From Aquificota bacterium (GTDB lineage: Bacteria; Aquificota; Aquificia; Aquificales; Aquificaceae), in contig JAUQQK010000001.1 in the NCBI GenBank assembly GCA_030549905.1, positions 124,001 to 188,000 of the forward strand: a stretch of DNA of 64,000 nt. The letters are read 5' to 3'. Below the pieces are notes generated by a model that did not search any database, had not been told where the DNA came from, and saw only the letters and a list, made by a program, of their open reading frames with translations. Positions 6,776 through 15,648 of the stretch are shown here, in pieces. Within the stretch, counting starts at the first letter, position 1. Every line of letters begins with the position of its first letter. A program made the translations under genes and the position numbers.

Positions 6776-8827
6776 CTCGCTTCTCTTGGCGTAGGTCTGA
6801 GGCTTTGCTTGGAAAAAGTCCGTTTTTGTATCGTTTATGGTCCTAAACTGGTCTATCCACTTCATGGGGTTTTCTGTAATATCTGGATAAAGGGGCTTAT
6901 AGCCAAGCTGTGTGAGCCTTAAATTGCTAAGGTATTTTATGTATCTGTCTATAAGGTAGTCATTAAGCCCCAGTATCTGGTTTTGGGTCACATACTTACC
7001 CCACTCTATCTCCTTTTCTGTGGCAAACTTGAAAAACTCATAGACCCACTTTTCTATCTCAGGAGTAAACAGCTCAGGCTGTTCCTCTTTTAGCGTGAGT
7101 ATGATGTTTCTAAAAAGAGAAACATGGCAGTTGCCAGCCACGCATACGCTATCTTTGTACCTCACTATGATGTTCCCAGAGGGTACACTCACGCAATAGA
7201 CTTTACCCTCGTAGTAAAACTCTTCCTTTACCATTGACTGAGTATTTATGCAGTCTTCTTCCACATACATCCATATACGATAAACGGGGTTTTTAGCCTT
7301 TGGGTTTTTCTCCCTTGAGACTGCCGTCCTTATGCCCGCAAGGGCACACAGAGCCTGCAGAAAGTCCTTGTTTCTTTTTTCTTTTGTAGAGTAGTAATAA
7401 ACTTTCTTTCTGTTCCTGCCTTTAGGCATATGTCCGTCCCAATGCACCAGCTCCTCTACAAAGTCCCTTATCCACTCTGCAGAAACCTCCTCTAAGTTTA
7501 TCCACTCATCAAAATACTTGGAAGGAGCAGGGTAAAGCTCCACAGGATAATATACCGTGTATGCATAGCCTTCTCTTCTCCTGTACCTTCTGAACCATAT
7601 GCCATACTCCTTGCAGGCTAAAAGAATTTCCTCAAACCTCCTTATTTTTCTTTCCACTGAAAAGTAAAACCTTAGCTGTCTGTAGCCTGTGAATTTTCCG
7701 TTCCTTTCCTTATCCACCGTACCATCCGCCTGAAGTGCCACTAACAGTCTTTCAACCGCACTGAGAGAAGTTTTTACTTTCTTCCTCTCAATAGTCGTTG
7801 TTTTTGCCAGTATATCAAACCAGTCTCCGTATTCTTCCACGTGCCCTTCATACCTTCCTGCCACGGGTACAGCCTTGTAAGGGTGAAGTTTTATGTCCTC
7901 TATCCTCTCTTTTCTCTGCCTTTTACTCTTTAAGTCCCTGACCACAAACTCGTGCCCTTCAGTTGCTACTACCTCCCACCCAGATTTTGGATGTTTTAGC
8001 CTGAACATGCTACCTTTGTATTCTCTTGCAATGTATGCATAGGGCTTTACCCAAGAAATTTTGCCCGTCCGTAGGTCATACTGAACCACAAGGTCCTCCT
8101 CTCTCAAATCCCTAAAATCCACAAACCCCCTCTTTGTCAAAACCTCCGTCCCCTCAATGAAACAGAGTTCGTCTCTGTTAATGTATTTAATCTGCTGAAC
8201 CGTGTTTCTCATCTTTCCTTGTCTTCCAAGCGTGTAGAAAAAGGCAAAACCGGAATAGAAGTAAAGGCTTTCCAAAACATAGTTTCCAAATACGGCTTTT
8301 ATGAAGTTTTCTTCTGTGGGTTTTCTTATAAATTCATTGTAAAGCTCCGCAATTACCCTGTTTCTTTCCATTAAAACCTTATCCTGCCTCCAGTAATTGT
8401 ATATTTCATCAGCCACCGTAGGGTCTACCACACTTTCAAGAATGAACTGATATGAGTAAGAATGAAGTGCTTCTTGAAATTCCTGAGATGTAAGTGCCAT
8501 AACAAGCTCAGGTGCAGTAATGTACCTTGCAAACTCCTTGAGCATATTTACCTGGTAAGAGTCTAAGGCTATTAGGAAAGAAAGCACCATCTCGTAGGCT
8601 CTTTTTTCATATTGGGAGAGCTCCCTTTCATACTGCTTTCTGTCCTCCTGCATGGGTATCTCTTCAGGTATCCAGAAGTTGGTAAAGCCCATCGTTTTGT
8701 ACAGGTCAAAAGCCCACTGGTACTTAACATTGTTCAGTTCCATTATGTTAGTTGGGTTGCCAAAAACTAACTTCCTTTTTGAGACTTCTCTGTCTCCTTC
8801 AGGATTAAAGATAATGGTTCTTTCCAT
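6764..8827 (-). CDS. nrdB: Ribonucleotide reductase beta subunit precursor with intein
   Basis: 687-residue precursor; removing the intein (residues 222-566) leaves a 342-residue class I NrdB. Iron/radical residues are present: D89, E119, H122, radical-site Tyr Y126 (H+4), E186, then the ExxH motif split by the intein (E220-L221 | C567-H568). NrdB generates the tyrosyl radical used by NrdA to reduce ribonucleotides. It lies 14 bp downstream of nrdA with an SD-like AAGGAGGTAAG upstream. The precursor should be inactive until splicing because the insertion separates two iron ligands. The 3' end overlaps folK by 12 bp. Confidence 0.96.
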   Translation of the reverse strand: MERTIIFNPEGDREVSKRKLVFGNPTNIMELNNVKYQWAFDLYKTMGFTNFWIPEEIPMQEDRKQYERELSQYEKRAYEMVLSFLIALDSYQVNMLKEFARYITAPELVMALTSQEFQEALHSYSYQFILESVVDPTVADEIYNYWRQDKVLMERNRVIAELYNEFIRKPTEENFIKAVFGNYVLESLYFYSGFAFFYTLGRQGKMRNTVQQIKYINRDELCFIEGTEVLTKRGFVDFRDLREEDLVVQYDLRTGKISWVKPYAYIAREYKGSMFRLKHPKSGWEVVATEGHEFVVRDLKSKRQRKERIEDIKLHPYKAVPVAGRYEGHVEEYGDWFDILAKTTTIERKKVKTSLSAVERLLVALQADGTVDKERNGKFTGYRQLRFYFSVERKIRRFEEILLACKEYGIWFRRYRRREGYAYTVYYPVELYPAPSKYFDEWINLEEVSAEWIRDFVEELVHWDGHMPKGRNRKKVYYYSTKEKRNKDFLQALCALAGIRTAVSREKNPKAKNPVYRIWMYVEEDCINTQSMVKEEFYYEGKVYCVSVPSGNIIVRYKDSVCVAGNCHVSLFRNIILTLKEEQPELFTPEIEKWVYEFFKFATEKEIEWGKYVTQNQILGLNDYLIDRYIKYLSNLRLTQLGYKPLYPDITENPMKWIDQFRTINDTKTDFFQAKPQTYAKRSELRW
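7130..8164 (-). mobile_element. Intein with DOD homing endonuclease in NrdB
   Basis: 345 residues inserted between NrdB residues L221 and C567. Splicing block A starts at C222 (CFIEGTEVLTKRGF); block B has the TxxH motif in ATEGHEFVV; block F/G ends GKVYCVSVPSGN…VCVAGN followed by Cys+1. The penultimate residue is Gly, not the usual His, while terminal Asn and Cys+1 are kept. The central part holds both LAGLIDADG helices, LLVALQADG (D368) and FVEELVHWDG (D464), with acidic residues intact, so the endonuclease may be active. Inteins in class I RNR beta subunits, including one in Aquifex, are known. Confidence 0.93.
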
Positions 8828-8841
8828 GCTTTCTTACCTCC

Positions 8842-11136
8842 TTAAGCACTGCAACTTTCGCACTCTTCAATGTCTGTCATGGATTTGCTCCTGCAGTAAT
8901 ATACGGTCTTTAGTCCAAGCTCCCATGCAAGCTCATAAAGTCTTGAGAGTTTCGGACCATCTATCTGTTCAGGGTCTATGAAAAGGTTTAAAGACTGCGC
9001 CTGGTCTATCCACTTTTGCCTAACTGCTCCCGCACGAATAACCCATTCTTGGTCTATGTTATAGGCACTCTTGTAATGCCAGAAGTATTTGTCTATCTCT
9101 GGAGGTACCTGAGGTAATATGCCAGACATGTTTTCTTCCTTGTAGTATTTGGCAAATATGGGGTCTATGGATGGGGTGGCACCTATTATAAGAGATGTGG
9201 AGCCTGTGGGCATCAAGGCTATAAGATAGGCGTTTCTCATGCCGTGTTTTTTAACCTCCTCAGCAAGCCCTATCCAGTCAAAGCCGTTTTTGGAGATTTT
9301 TTGGTTCTCCTCCGCAGTCCTTCCAAAGAATATGCCTTTGCTCCAGTCTGAGCCTTCAAAGAGCGGATACCTGCCCCTTTCCTTTGCCAGCTCCATAGAA
9401 CCCTTTATAGCATAGTATGCTATCCTCTCAAATAGCTCGTCCGCAAATTCAAGGTGTTTTTCAGACTCCCACGGAATATGGTTTTTTACAAGGCAGTAGT
9501 GGTAGTTGCTTACTCCTATGCCTATGGCTCTGTAGCGTCTGTTAGTATATTCCGCTTCCTTTATGGCATAGTAGTTTATAGATATAACATTGTCAAGCAT
9601 TCTAACGAGCAAAGGCACTACCCTTTCCATATCTTCTTTTGTATAAACCTTACCAAGGTTTATAGAACCAAGATTGCAGACCACCACGTCCCCAGACCTT
9701 TTCCTGTGAGTGATTATTCCAGTTTCCGCATCCAGTGAATCCTCTATATGTTGTGTTGCGGACATGTTCTGAATGATTTCCGAGCAAAGGTTTGAGCTAT
9801 AAACCATTCCGCAGTGTTTGTTGGGGTTCAGTCTGTTGGCAGTATCTCTGAAAAATATGTAAGGTTCTCCCGTTTCAAACACGACAGTTAGCAGCCTCTT
9901 CCATAGCTCAAAGGCATCCACCTCCTTTTTAGCCTCTGGTGGCAGTTCTCTCTCAAGCCTTTCATAAAGTTCTTCAAACTCTTTTCCGTAAAAATCCTCA
10001 AGGTTTTTACCATCCTTTACATTTTTACAGTAGTATGGGTCAAAAAGGGTCCATTTTTCTCCAACTCTCAGTCTTTTCATAAAGAGGTCTGGTATGGATA
10101 TGGCTGGATGTATGTCATGGGCTTTTTTCCTCTCATCTCCTACATTGGTCTTTACTTCAAGAAAGTCAAGCACATCCTTATGCCATATATCAAGGGTTAT
10201 CGAGGCTGAGCCCTTCCTCATACCAAGCTGGTCCACGTATATCATCACATCGTTGAGTATTTTGACTACTGGCAGAACTCCAGAGCTTGCCCCTTTAAAC
10301 TTCCTTATTGGAGAGCCTGTAGCCCTTATCTTGCCCAGGTATATACCAAGTCCGCCCGCAAACTTGGATATCTGTCCCGCCTTCTGCACATTGTCAAAGA
10401 TGTCATAAAGGTCGTCCTCCACTGTCAAAACAAAACAGGAGCTTAGTTGTGTATGTGTTCTTCTTGCGTTCATAAGGGTTGGAGTGGCAAGTGATATCTC
10501 ATGCCTGCTCATAAGGTCGTAGAAGAGCTTAGCATATTTTAACCTTTCTTCTTTCCTTTCAGGAATGGCAAGGGTCATGGCAATAAGCATATACATTTCC
10601 TGCGGTAGCTCTATAATATTGCCGTCTTCATCCCTCACCAGATACCTGTCCGCCAGTACCTTAATACCCGTATAGTTAAAAAGAAGGTCTCTGTCCGGGT
10701 CTATATATCTTGCAAGCTCGTTAAACTCCTCTTCCGTGTAGTTTTCAAGAAGATACTCGCCATAAATTCCCTTTTCCGCATATTCCTTCACAAGCCTGTA
10801 AAAGCTATCTGGATTATAAGGCTTGTATTTGCCGTTTATCTTGTCCTTGACTTTGTAGCCTCTTAAATGCCCCACATCCTTGTAAAGGTCATAAAGAAGC
10901 AATCTTGCCGCCACATACTGCCACTGAGGTGTTTGAGGAGACACCTTTTCAGCAGCAGTCCTTATAAGGAGCTGTTGTATCTCCTTTGTAGTAATTCCGT
11001 CTCTGAACTGAATCTGAGCATCCAGCTCCAGTTCCATGGGGTCCACGTCTATATCCTTACAGGCAAAGTCTATGACTATACGAATCTTTGATATGTCAAG
11101 CCTTTCCCTTCTTCCGCCACGTTTGACGACATGCAT
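8842..11136 (-). CDS. nrdA: Ribonucleotide reductase alpha subunit
   Basis: 764 residues. An N-terminal ATP-cone (~1-90, [18 protein letters not shown]…) is followed by the catalytic barrel with SSCFV, NLCSEI and [17 protein letters not shown]. The C-terminus carries the redox-relay cysteine pair C759/C762 (ECESC). NrdA reduces ribonucleoside diphosphates using the NrdB radical. No intein is seen in this subunit. It is the first gene of the nrdA-nrdB operon and has a good SD (AAAGGAGGACTTCC before ATG). The upstream 134 bp carry no clear NrdR box. Confidence 0.95.
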   Translation of the reverse strand: MHVVKRGGRRERLDISKIRIVIDFACKDIDVDPMELELDAQIQFRDGITTKEIQQLLIRTAAEKVSPQTPQWQYVAARLLLYDLYKDVGHLRGYKVKDKINGKYKPYNPDSFYRLVKEYAEKGIYGEYLLENYTEEEFNELARYIDPDRDLLFNYTGIKVLADRYLVRDEDGNIIELPQEMYMLIAMTLAIPERKEERLKYAKLFYDLMSRHEISLATPTLMNARRTHTQLSSCFVLTVEDDLYDIFDNVQKAGQISKFAGGLGIYLGKIRATGSPIRKFKGASSGVLPVVKILNDVMIYVDQLGMRKGSASITLDIWHKDVLDFLEVKTNVGDERKKAHDIHPAISIPDLFMKRLRVGEKWTLFDPYYCKNVKDGKNLEDFYGKEFEELYERLERELPPEAKKEVDAFELWKRLLTVVFETGEPYIFFRDTANRLNPNKHCGMVYSSNLCSEIIQNMSATQHIEDSLDAETGIITHRKRSGDVVVCNLGSINLGKVYTKEDMERVVPLLVRMLDNVISINYYAIKEAEYTNRRYRAIGIGVSNYHYCLVKNHIPWESEKHLEFADELFERIAYYAIKGSMELAKERGRYPLFEGSDWSKGIFFGRTAEENQKISKNGFDWIGLAEEVKKHGMRNAYLIALMPTGSTSLIIGATPSIDPIFAKYYKEENMSGILPQVPPEIDKYFWHYKSAYNIDQEWVIRAGAVRQKWIDQAQSLNLFIDPEQIDGPKLSRLYELAWELGLKTVYYCRSKSMTDIEECESCSA

Positions 11137-11270
11137 GGAAGTCCTCCTTTTTGGTTTATTAGTTTATAGCCTGCTCTGTCCTGTGTAAAGCCTTTTCACC
11201 CTTACAGAAGACCAAGTTGAAGCATTCGGCTCAAGTGCAAACCCCTTCATAAAAATAGAGCCTGTCCTTA

Positions 11271-12521
11271 TCACTCAAGGCTTAGCTTAGCTATGGCTTC
11301 CATATGATATGTGTTTGGAAAGTTATCCACCATCAGGAGGCTTTTGAGCCTGTAGCCGCCTTTTACGAGCACCTTCAGGTCTCTTGCAAGGGTGCTGGGT
11401 TCGCAGGATACATAAACTATATCCCTAGGTTTGTTGGCTAAGATAAGCTTTGCCTCACCACTTGAAAGCCCGCTTCTGGGCGGGTCAAGGAAAATAAGGT
11501 CAAAGATATCACCTCCATGTTTTTTAAGAGCCTCTTGGCTGGTGAGATGTCCGAAGCTAACATTGGCAACCTTATTAAGCCTTGCGTTATACTCCGCATC
11601 TTTGATGGCACTTCTGTTGCTATCGTAAGCCTGCACATGCTCGCTTTTCTCAGATAAAAACAGGCTGAAAAAACCAATACCACAATGAAGCTCTAACACC
11701 TTCCTGTACCTATCCTCCGGCACAGCACCCTTTACAAACCTTTCCCAGAGCATGTAATTAACCTGTATAAAGGAATCCATGCTCACACGATAACGGTATG
11801 GACCGATAAGAAAAAAGGTAAAGTCCCTGCCCTTTAGGTAGACCTTCTGCCCCATGTAGTAAAATCCCACACCGCATACATTGACAGGAAGCACATCATC
11901 CATCAGCTTCTTGAACTTTTCTCTACCCATAGGCTCTTCTGAAAGGAGCTTTATCAAAAACTCATCATCAGAAGGCGAGTAAAGCACGTGTATTTCTTTG
12001 AGCCCTTTAACTCTTTTAGACAGCTCCTTAAGAGCAGGGATAAGCCCGTTTATGGCAGGATGAGCTACAAGGCATTCTTCTATTTCCACTAACCTGTGGC
12101 TTTTCCTTTCAAAAAAGCCTAACTTTCCTCCGGAAACTTTAAACTGAACCTTTACTCTATAACCAAACTCCTCTCCGTATATGCTACCATCAAGCCCCTT
12201 GACCTCTACCTTTCCAATCCTTCTTATTGTTTCTAAAAGAATTTCCTCCTTAGCCCTTATCTGAAGTCCATAGCTGGCATGCTGGAGCTGACAGCCCCCG
12301 CAGGAGCCATAGTAAGGGCAGGGTGGGTCCCTCCTTTCAGAAGATGGCAGAATTACCCTTTTGATTTTTGCAATTGTATAATCCTTTTTCTCCTTGAGCT
12401 TTTCTACTTCAACAAGCTCGCCGGGTAGGGCGTATTCTATAAAAAGGGTCCTGTTCTTATCCTCCGCCAAACCATAGCCACCATAAACCAGCTTCTTAAC
12501 CAAAACTGCTTCAGGACTCAT
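11271..12521 (-). CDS. 23S rRNA (uracil-5-)-methyltransferase, RumA/RlmD family
   Basis: 416 residues. An N-terminal TRAM-like domain (1-60) precedes the [4Fe-4S] cysteines CPYYGSCGGCQLQH and a C-terminal Rossmann methyltransferase domain (VLELHCGIGFFSLFLS, LIFLDPPRSGL, YVSCEPSTLARDL with catalytic Cys). The family methylates U747 or U1939 of 23S rRNA or tRNA U54; which one is not decidable here. Its ATG overlaps the nusA stop by 4 bp, so it is the third gene of a rimP-nusA operon, consistent with a role in ribosome biogenesis. Confidence 0.9.
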   Translation of the reverse strand: MSPEAVLVKKLVYGGYGLAEDKNRTLFIEYALPGELVEVEKLKEKKDYTIAKIKRVILPSSERRDPPCPYYGSCGGCQLQHASYGLQIRAKEEILLETIRRIGKVEVKGLDGSIYGEEFGYRVKVQFKVSGGKLGFFERKSHRLVEIEECLVAHPAINGLIPALKELSKRVKGLKEIHVLYSPSDDEFLIKLLSEEPMGREKFKKLMDDVLPVNVCGVGFYYMGQKVYLKGRDFTFFLIGPYRYRVSMDSFIQVNYMLWERFVKGAVPEDRYRKVLELHCGIGFFSLFLSEKSEHVQAYDSNRSAIKDAEYNARLNKVANVSFGHLTSQEALKKHGGDIFDLIFLDPPRSGLSSGEAKLILANKPRDIVYVSCEPSTLARDLKVLVKGGYRLKSLLMVDNFPNTYHMEAIAKLSLE

Positions 12522-13501
12522 TTTAGGCTTGCAAGTTTTTCAAAATCCTCTTCTGACATTACATCTATATACCAGCCTGTTAGTTTGTTTGCCAGTTTTA
12601 CATTAACACCATGCTTACCTATAGCTATAGATAGCTTTTCCCTTGGGACTGCCACTTCAGCCCTTTTTTTCTGCCAGTCTATTCTAATCTTTGAAACGGC
12701 GGCAGGAGCTAGGCTCCTCTTTATAAGCTCCTCCACATTAGGCGTCCACCTTATTACATCAATCTTCTCACCAGCAAGCTCTTCAGAGATGGGTGCTATC
12801 CTTGAACCCTTTACACCCACAATAACCCCCACGGGGTCAATCTTTGCATCTTCCGAATGCACAAGCACCTTAGCCCTTTCGCCAGGCTCACGAACTATGT
12901 TTTTTACAACTATATCCCCTCTTTTTATCTCAGGCACCTCCTGTTCTAACAGTTTTCTAAGTAGCCTCGGGTGGGTTCGTGAAAGCACTATCTCATACCG
13001 ACCTCCCCGCCTTTTAACGCTCAGTATAAGGAATTTGAACTTGGCTCCGGGTTTATACTCTTCCTTCTTTATCTGCTCCTTCTTCGGAAGTATGCCCACA
13101 ACCCTGCCCAAATCTACAAGCACATCGCCCTTTTCCTCCACCTTTCTCACTATGCCCACCACCACCTCACCTTCCAGCTCAAGGTATTCAAGATAACCCC
13201 TTTCCTCCTCAGCCTTTTCCAGCTCTCTTAAAAACTCCTCCTTTGCCGCATGAGCGGCAAGCCTGTTCACGTCTTCTGTGCTTATATCAAGGGGAAACCT
13301 CACCATCTCACCATTAGCCCTTCTTACCACATAAACCCTTATCTGGTCCTCCTCAAGGCTAACCTCTATATCCTCCTTTAGCCTTCTGTCCTTCTTTATG
13401 GCAAGGGCTATGGCATTTTTTAAGGCTCTTTCCACAACCCACTCAGGCAGGTTTTTGTCCTTTGCTACTTGTTCTATAAGCCTTTTGAGGTTTTTTACCA
13501 T
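12518..13501 (-). CDS. nusA: Transcription termination/antitermination factor NusA
   Basis: 327 residues, the short NusA form without the C-terminal repeats of enterobacteria. The order is NusA N-terminal domain (1-120, binds RNA polymerase), S1 domain (about 127-200, GEVVVGIVRKVEEKGDVLVDLG), then two KH domains (EDAKIDPVGVIVGVKGSRI and REKLSIAIGKHGVNVKLANKLTGW). It modulates pausing, Rho-independent termination and rRNA antitermination. It overlaps rimP by 7 bp and rlmD by 4 bp. Confidence 0.95.
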   Translation of the reverse strand: MVKNLKRLIEQVAKDKNLPEWVVERALKNAIALAIKKDRRLKEDIEVSLEEDQIRVYVVRRANGEMVRFPLDISTEDVNRLAAHAAKEEFLRELEKAEEERGYLEYLELEGEVVVGIVRKVEEKGDVLVDLGRVVGILPKKEQIKKEEYKPGAKFKFLILSVKRRGGRYEIVLSRTHPRLLRKLLEQEVPEIKRGDIVVKNIVREPGERAKVLVHSEDAKIDPVGVIVGVKGSRIAPISEELAGEKIDVIRWTPNVEELIKRSLAPAAVSKIRIDWQKKRAEVAVPREKLSIAIGKHGVNVKLANKLTGWYIDVMSEEDFEKLASLK

Positions 13502-13968
13502 TTATCTATCTCCAAGTTTGCCCTTGCTATAGCTGACAGGGGCACATGGTATTCCCTGCCTGTCTCCTTCTCCTCCAACAGTAAAATACCCTCAGAAACT
13601 TCCTTTATTACCCCCTTGAGCTCTCGCCTACCCTCTACGGGTTCCCTTAGAACAGCCCTTATAAGCCTTCCTTTGAAGAATTCAAAATGTGAGGGCTTGG
13701 TAAGCTCCCTCGTAAGCCCCGGCGAGGAAACCTCAAGCACATAAGATACGGGTATAATATCCTCCACATCAAGCAAGGCTCCTATTCTTTTGCTCACCTC
13801 CTCACAATCGCCTATGGTAATTCCGCCTTCCTTATCAAGTATTATCCTTAGAACCCACCCCCTTTCAGATTTAAACTCCACATCAAAAAGTCTATACCCC
13901 ATATTTTTTACTATGGGCTCTACCAACTCTCTAACCTTTTCAGCTATAACCCTTTCCTGTATATGCAT
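13495..13968 (-). CDS. rimP: Ribosome maturation factor RimP
   Basis: 157 residues with the RimP architecture: N-terminal domain (EKVRELVEPIVKNMGYRLFDVEF), ITIGDCEEVSKRIGALLDVEDIIPVSYVLEVSSPGLTREL, and a C-terminal SH3-like part. It assists 30S subunit assembly. It heads the rimP-nusA-rlmD operon and is divergent from the moxR gene with ~39 bp between starts. Its promoter is an extended -10 only 10 nt from the ATG. Confidence 0.94.
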   Translation of the reverse strand: MHIQERVIAEKVRELVEPIVKNMGYRLFDVEFKSERGWVLRIILDKEGGITIGDCEEVSKRIGALLDVEDIIPVSYVLEVSSPGLTRELTKPSHFEFFKGRLIRAVLREPVEGRRELKGVIKEVSEGILLLEEKETGREYHVPLSAIARANLEIDKW

Positions 13969-13978
13969 AGCCTTAACA

Positions 13979-13997
13979 ATTATAGCACTGGTATAAT
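13979..13997. promoter_or_regulatory. Back-to-back extended -10 promoters, rimP/moxR
   Basis: The minus strand carries TGCTATAAT (13987-13979), 10 nt before the rimP ATG. The plus strand carries TGGTATAAT (13989-13997), 10 nt before the moxR ATG at 14008. No Shine-Dalgarno sequence is present for moxR. Predicted leaders are only a few nucleotides. The two promoters lie side by side, so RNA polymerase binding to one should interfere with the other. Confidence 0.6.
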
Positions 13998-14007
13998 CAT
14001 TATTCGC

Positions 14008-14919
14008 ATGGACATAGAAAGTGTTATTTCAGAGATAAGGAGGGTAATAAAGGGTAAGGACGAGGTTATCAGGTATTCTCTCGTATGTTTCTTCTCAGGA
14101 GGGCATCTTCTGCTTGAAGATGTGCCGGGCGTTGGCAAGACTACCCTTGCCCTTGCCATGGCAAAAGCCCTTGGACTCTCCTTCGCCCGTATTCAGTTTA
14201 CCAGCGACCTGCTACCCTCAGACATAATCGGCGTTAGCGTGTATGACCAGTCTAAGAAAAGCTTTACCTTTAAAAAGGGACCCCTCTTTAACAACCTCAT
14301 ACTTGCAGATGAGATAAACAGGACCACACCAAAGACACAGAGTGCACTGCTTGAAGCTATGGCGGAAGGCAAGGTTTCAGTAGACGGTATAACCTATGAA
14401 CTTCCAAAGCCCTTTTTTGTAATAGCCACACAAAACCCCGTGGAACAGCATGGCACCTATCCACTGCCCGAGTCTCAGCTTGACCGCTTTTCCATGAAGC
14501 TAAGCCTTGGATATCCAGACCCGGAAACAGAGGCACAGATAATAAGGGGTGAAAACCCGCTTGAGAGCGTGGAAAGGTTAAAGCCGGTGGTTAAGCCTCA
14601 AGAGGTGCTAAGCACTATGGAGAGCATAAAAAGGTTTTATGTATCGCCAGAGGTTTCAAGGCTTGCGGTAAGTATAGCTCAAGCCACAAGACAAAGCCCC
14701 AAGGTTTTACTGGGTGTATCCACCAGAGGGCTGATACATTTAATAAACTGTGCTAAGGCACTTGCCTACCTCAAGGAGAGGGATTTCGTAGTGCCAGAAG
14801 ATATATTTGAGCTTGCACCCCTATGCCTTGCCCACAGGCTGATAATGAGAGAAGGCACTACTGGCGAGGAGTTTATAAGACAAGCAGTAGAAGAGTTAAA
14901 GCTGGCAGTTAAATTTTAA
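14008..14919 (+). CDS. MoxR-family AAA+ ATPase
   Basis: 303 residues from the ATG at 14008; an upstream in-frame ATG at 13963 would place the promoter inside the gene and is rejected. Walker A GVGKTT follows LLLEDVP; Walker B is ILADEINRTTPKTQSALLEAM, and the MoxR signature ATQNPVEQHGTYPLPESQLDRF is intact. MoxR proteins act as chaperone-like ATPases, usually with a neighbouring DUF58/VWA partner that inserts metals or assembles complexes. No such partner follows; the next gene encodes an OmpA-like protein, so the client is unknown. Confidence 0.92.
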   Translation: MDIESVISEIRRVIKGKDEVIRYSLVCFFSGGHLLLEDVPGVGKTTLALAMAKALGLSFARIQFTSDLLPSDIIGVSVYDQSKKSFTFKKGPLFNNLILADEINRTTPKTQSALLEAMAEGKVSVDGITYELPKPFFVIATQNPVEQHGTYPLPESQLDRFSMKLSLGYPDPETEAQIIRGENPLESVERLKPVVKPQEVLSTMESIKRFYVSPEVSRLAVSIAQATRQSPKVLLGVSTRGLIHLINCAKALAYLKERDFVVPEDIFELAPLCLAHRLIMREGTTGEEFIRQAVEELKLAVKF

Positions 14920-14935
14920 TGGAAAATTAATATTT

Positions 14936-14964
14936 TTGATGTATGATTTCTTGCGATGTATAAT
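14936..14964 (+). promoter_or_regulatory. Sigma-70-type promoter of the OmpA-like gene
   Basis: TTGATG (14936-14941) and TATAAT (14959-14964) are separated by exactly 17 bp. A strong SD, AAAGGAGGTG (14971-14980), follows 5 nt before the ATG at 14986. This is a canonical leadered promoter, in contrast to the leaderless type seen at most other operon starts here, and suggests high expression. Confidence 0.7.
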
Positions 14965-14985
14965 CTTAGAAAAGGAGGTGAAGCA

Positions 14986-15648
14986 ATGAAGAAGATGACA
15001 TTAATCTTAGCGGTGGGCTCGGGAGTTGTCTTTGCTCAAGAGGCAGGAAAATCTTTAGACCCTTGCGGTAGCCCAAAGGAGTTTTACTCCAAGTATTTGC
15101 TTGACAAATGCTACAAGGGCTACTTTGATGCTATAGTGGAGAGCAAGAGGCTCGCAGAAGAAGCCTCAAAAAAGGCTGAGGATGCAGCCAAAAAGGTTGG
15201 AGACCTTGAGGGAAGGGTCAAGAAGCTGGAAGACACAGCGGAGGACCACGAAAGAAGGATAAGGGCACTGGAAGGCAGACAAACTCAGAAAAAGGAAGAT
15301 GGTGTAGGTCCATACAAGTGGCAGCTGGAAGAGGTGGGAGCTGTCCATTTTGACTTTAATAAGTTCAACATAAGAAAGGACCAGAGGGATGCTTTGAAAA
15401 GCATAGTGGATAAGGTTAAAGGGGACGGTAGAGAGGTTCTTGTGGTGGGTTTTGCGGATAAAAGGGGCTCAAGCAAATACAACTTTAACCTTTCTCTGTG
15501 GAGAGCACAGATGGTAGCCAGTGAAATGGCAAAGCAGGGTGTAGATATAGGTAAGATAAGGGTCGCCTCTTATGGTAAAGAGGTGGCTGATATGCTTGGA
15601 AAGAAGTATGCTGACCAGAGGGTGGTCAGGGTTTATATCATTAAATAG
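14986..15648 (+). CDS. OmpA/Pal-like outer-membrane-associated protein
   Basis: 220 residues, starting at the ATG placed after the SD. Residues 1-18 are a signal peptide (MKKMTLILAVGSGVVFAQ). Residues ~55-105 form an Ala/Lys/Glu-rich coiled coil (KRLAEEASKKAEDAAKK). The C-terminal ~105 residues are an OmpA/Pal peptidoglycan-binding domain: VHFDFNKFNIRKDQ, VVGFADKRGSSKYNFNLSLWRAQMV, and VASYGKE. There is no lipobox Cys at the cleavage site, so it is probably a soluble periplasmic linker rather than Pal itself. The 3' end overlaps the convergent aminotransferase gene by 16 bp. Confidence 0.85.
   Translation: MKKMTLILAVGSGVVFAQEAGKSLDPCGSPKEFYSKYLLDKCYKGYFDAIVESKRLAEEASKKAEDAAKKVGDLEGRVKKLEDTAEDHERRIRALEGRQTQKKEDGVGPYKWQLEEVGAVHFDFNKFNIRKDQRDALKSIVDKVKGDGREVLVVGFADKRGSSKYNFNLSLWRAQMVASEMAKQGVDIGKIRVASYGKEVADMLGKKYADQRVVRVYIIK

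Noticed and set aside
7130-8164. Treating the intein endonuclease as a separate gene
   Set aside because: It is in frame with both NrdB halves, with splice-junction residues Cys1, Asn and Cys+1 in place.
11137-11270. Search for an NrdR box or riboswitch upstream of nrdA
   Set aside because: No paired repeats of the NrdR type or conserved riboswitch folds were visible; only a weak -10 (TATAAA).
12585-13196. 203-codon plus-strand ORF over nusA
   Set aside because: Ser/Thr/Pro-rich antisense shadow of NusA, no motif and no promoter.
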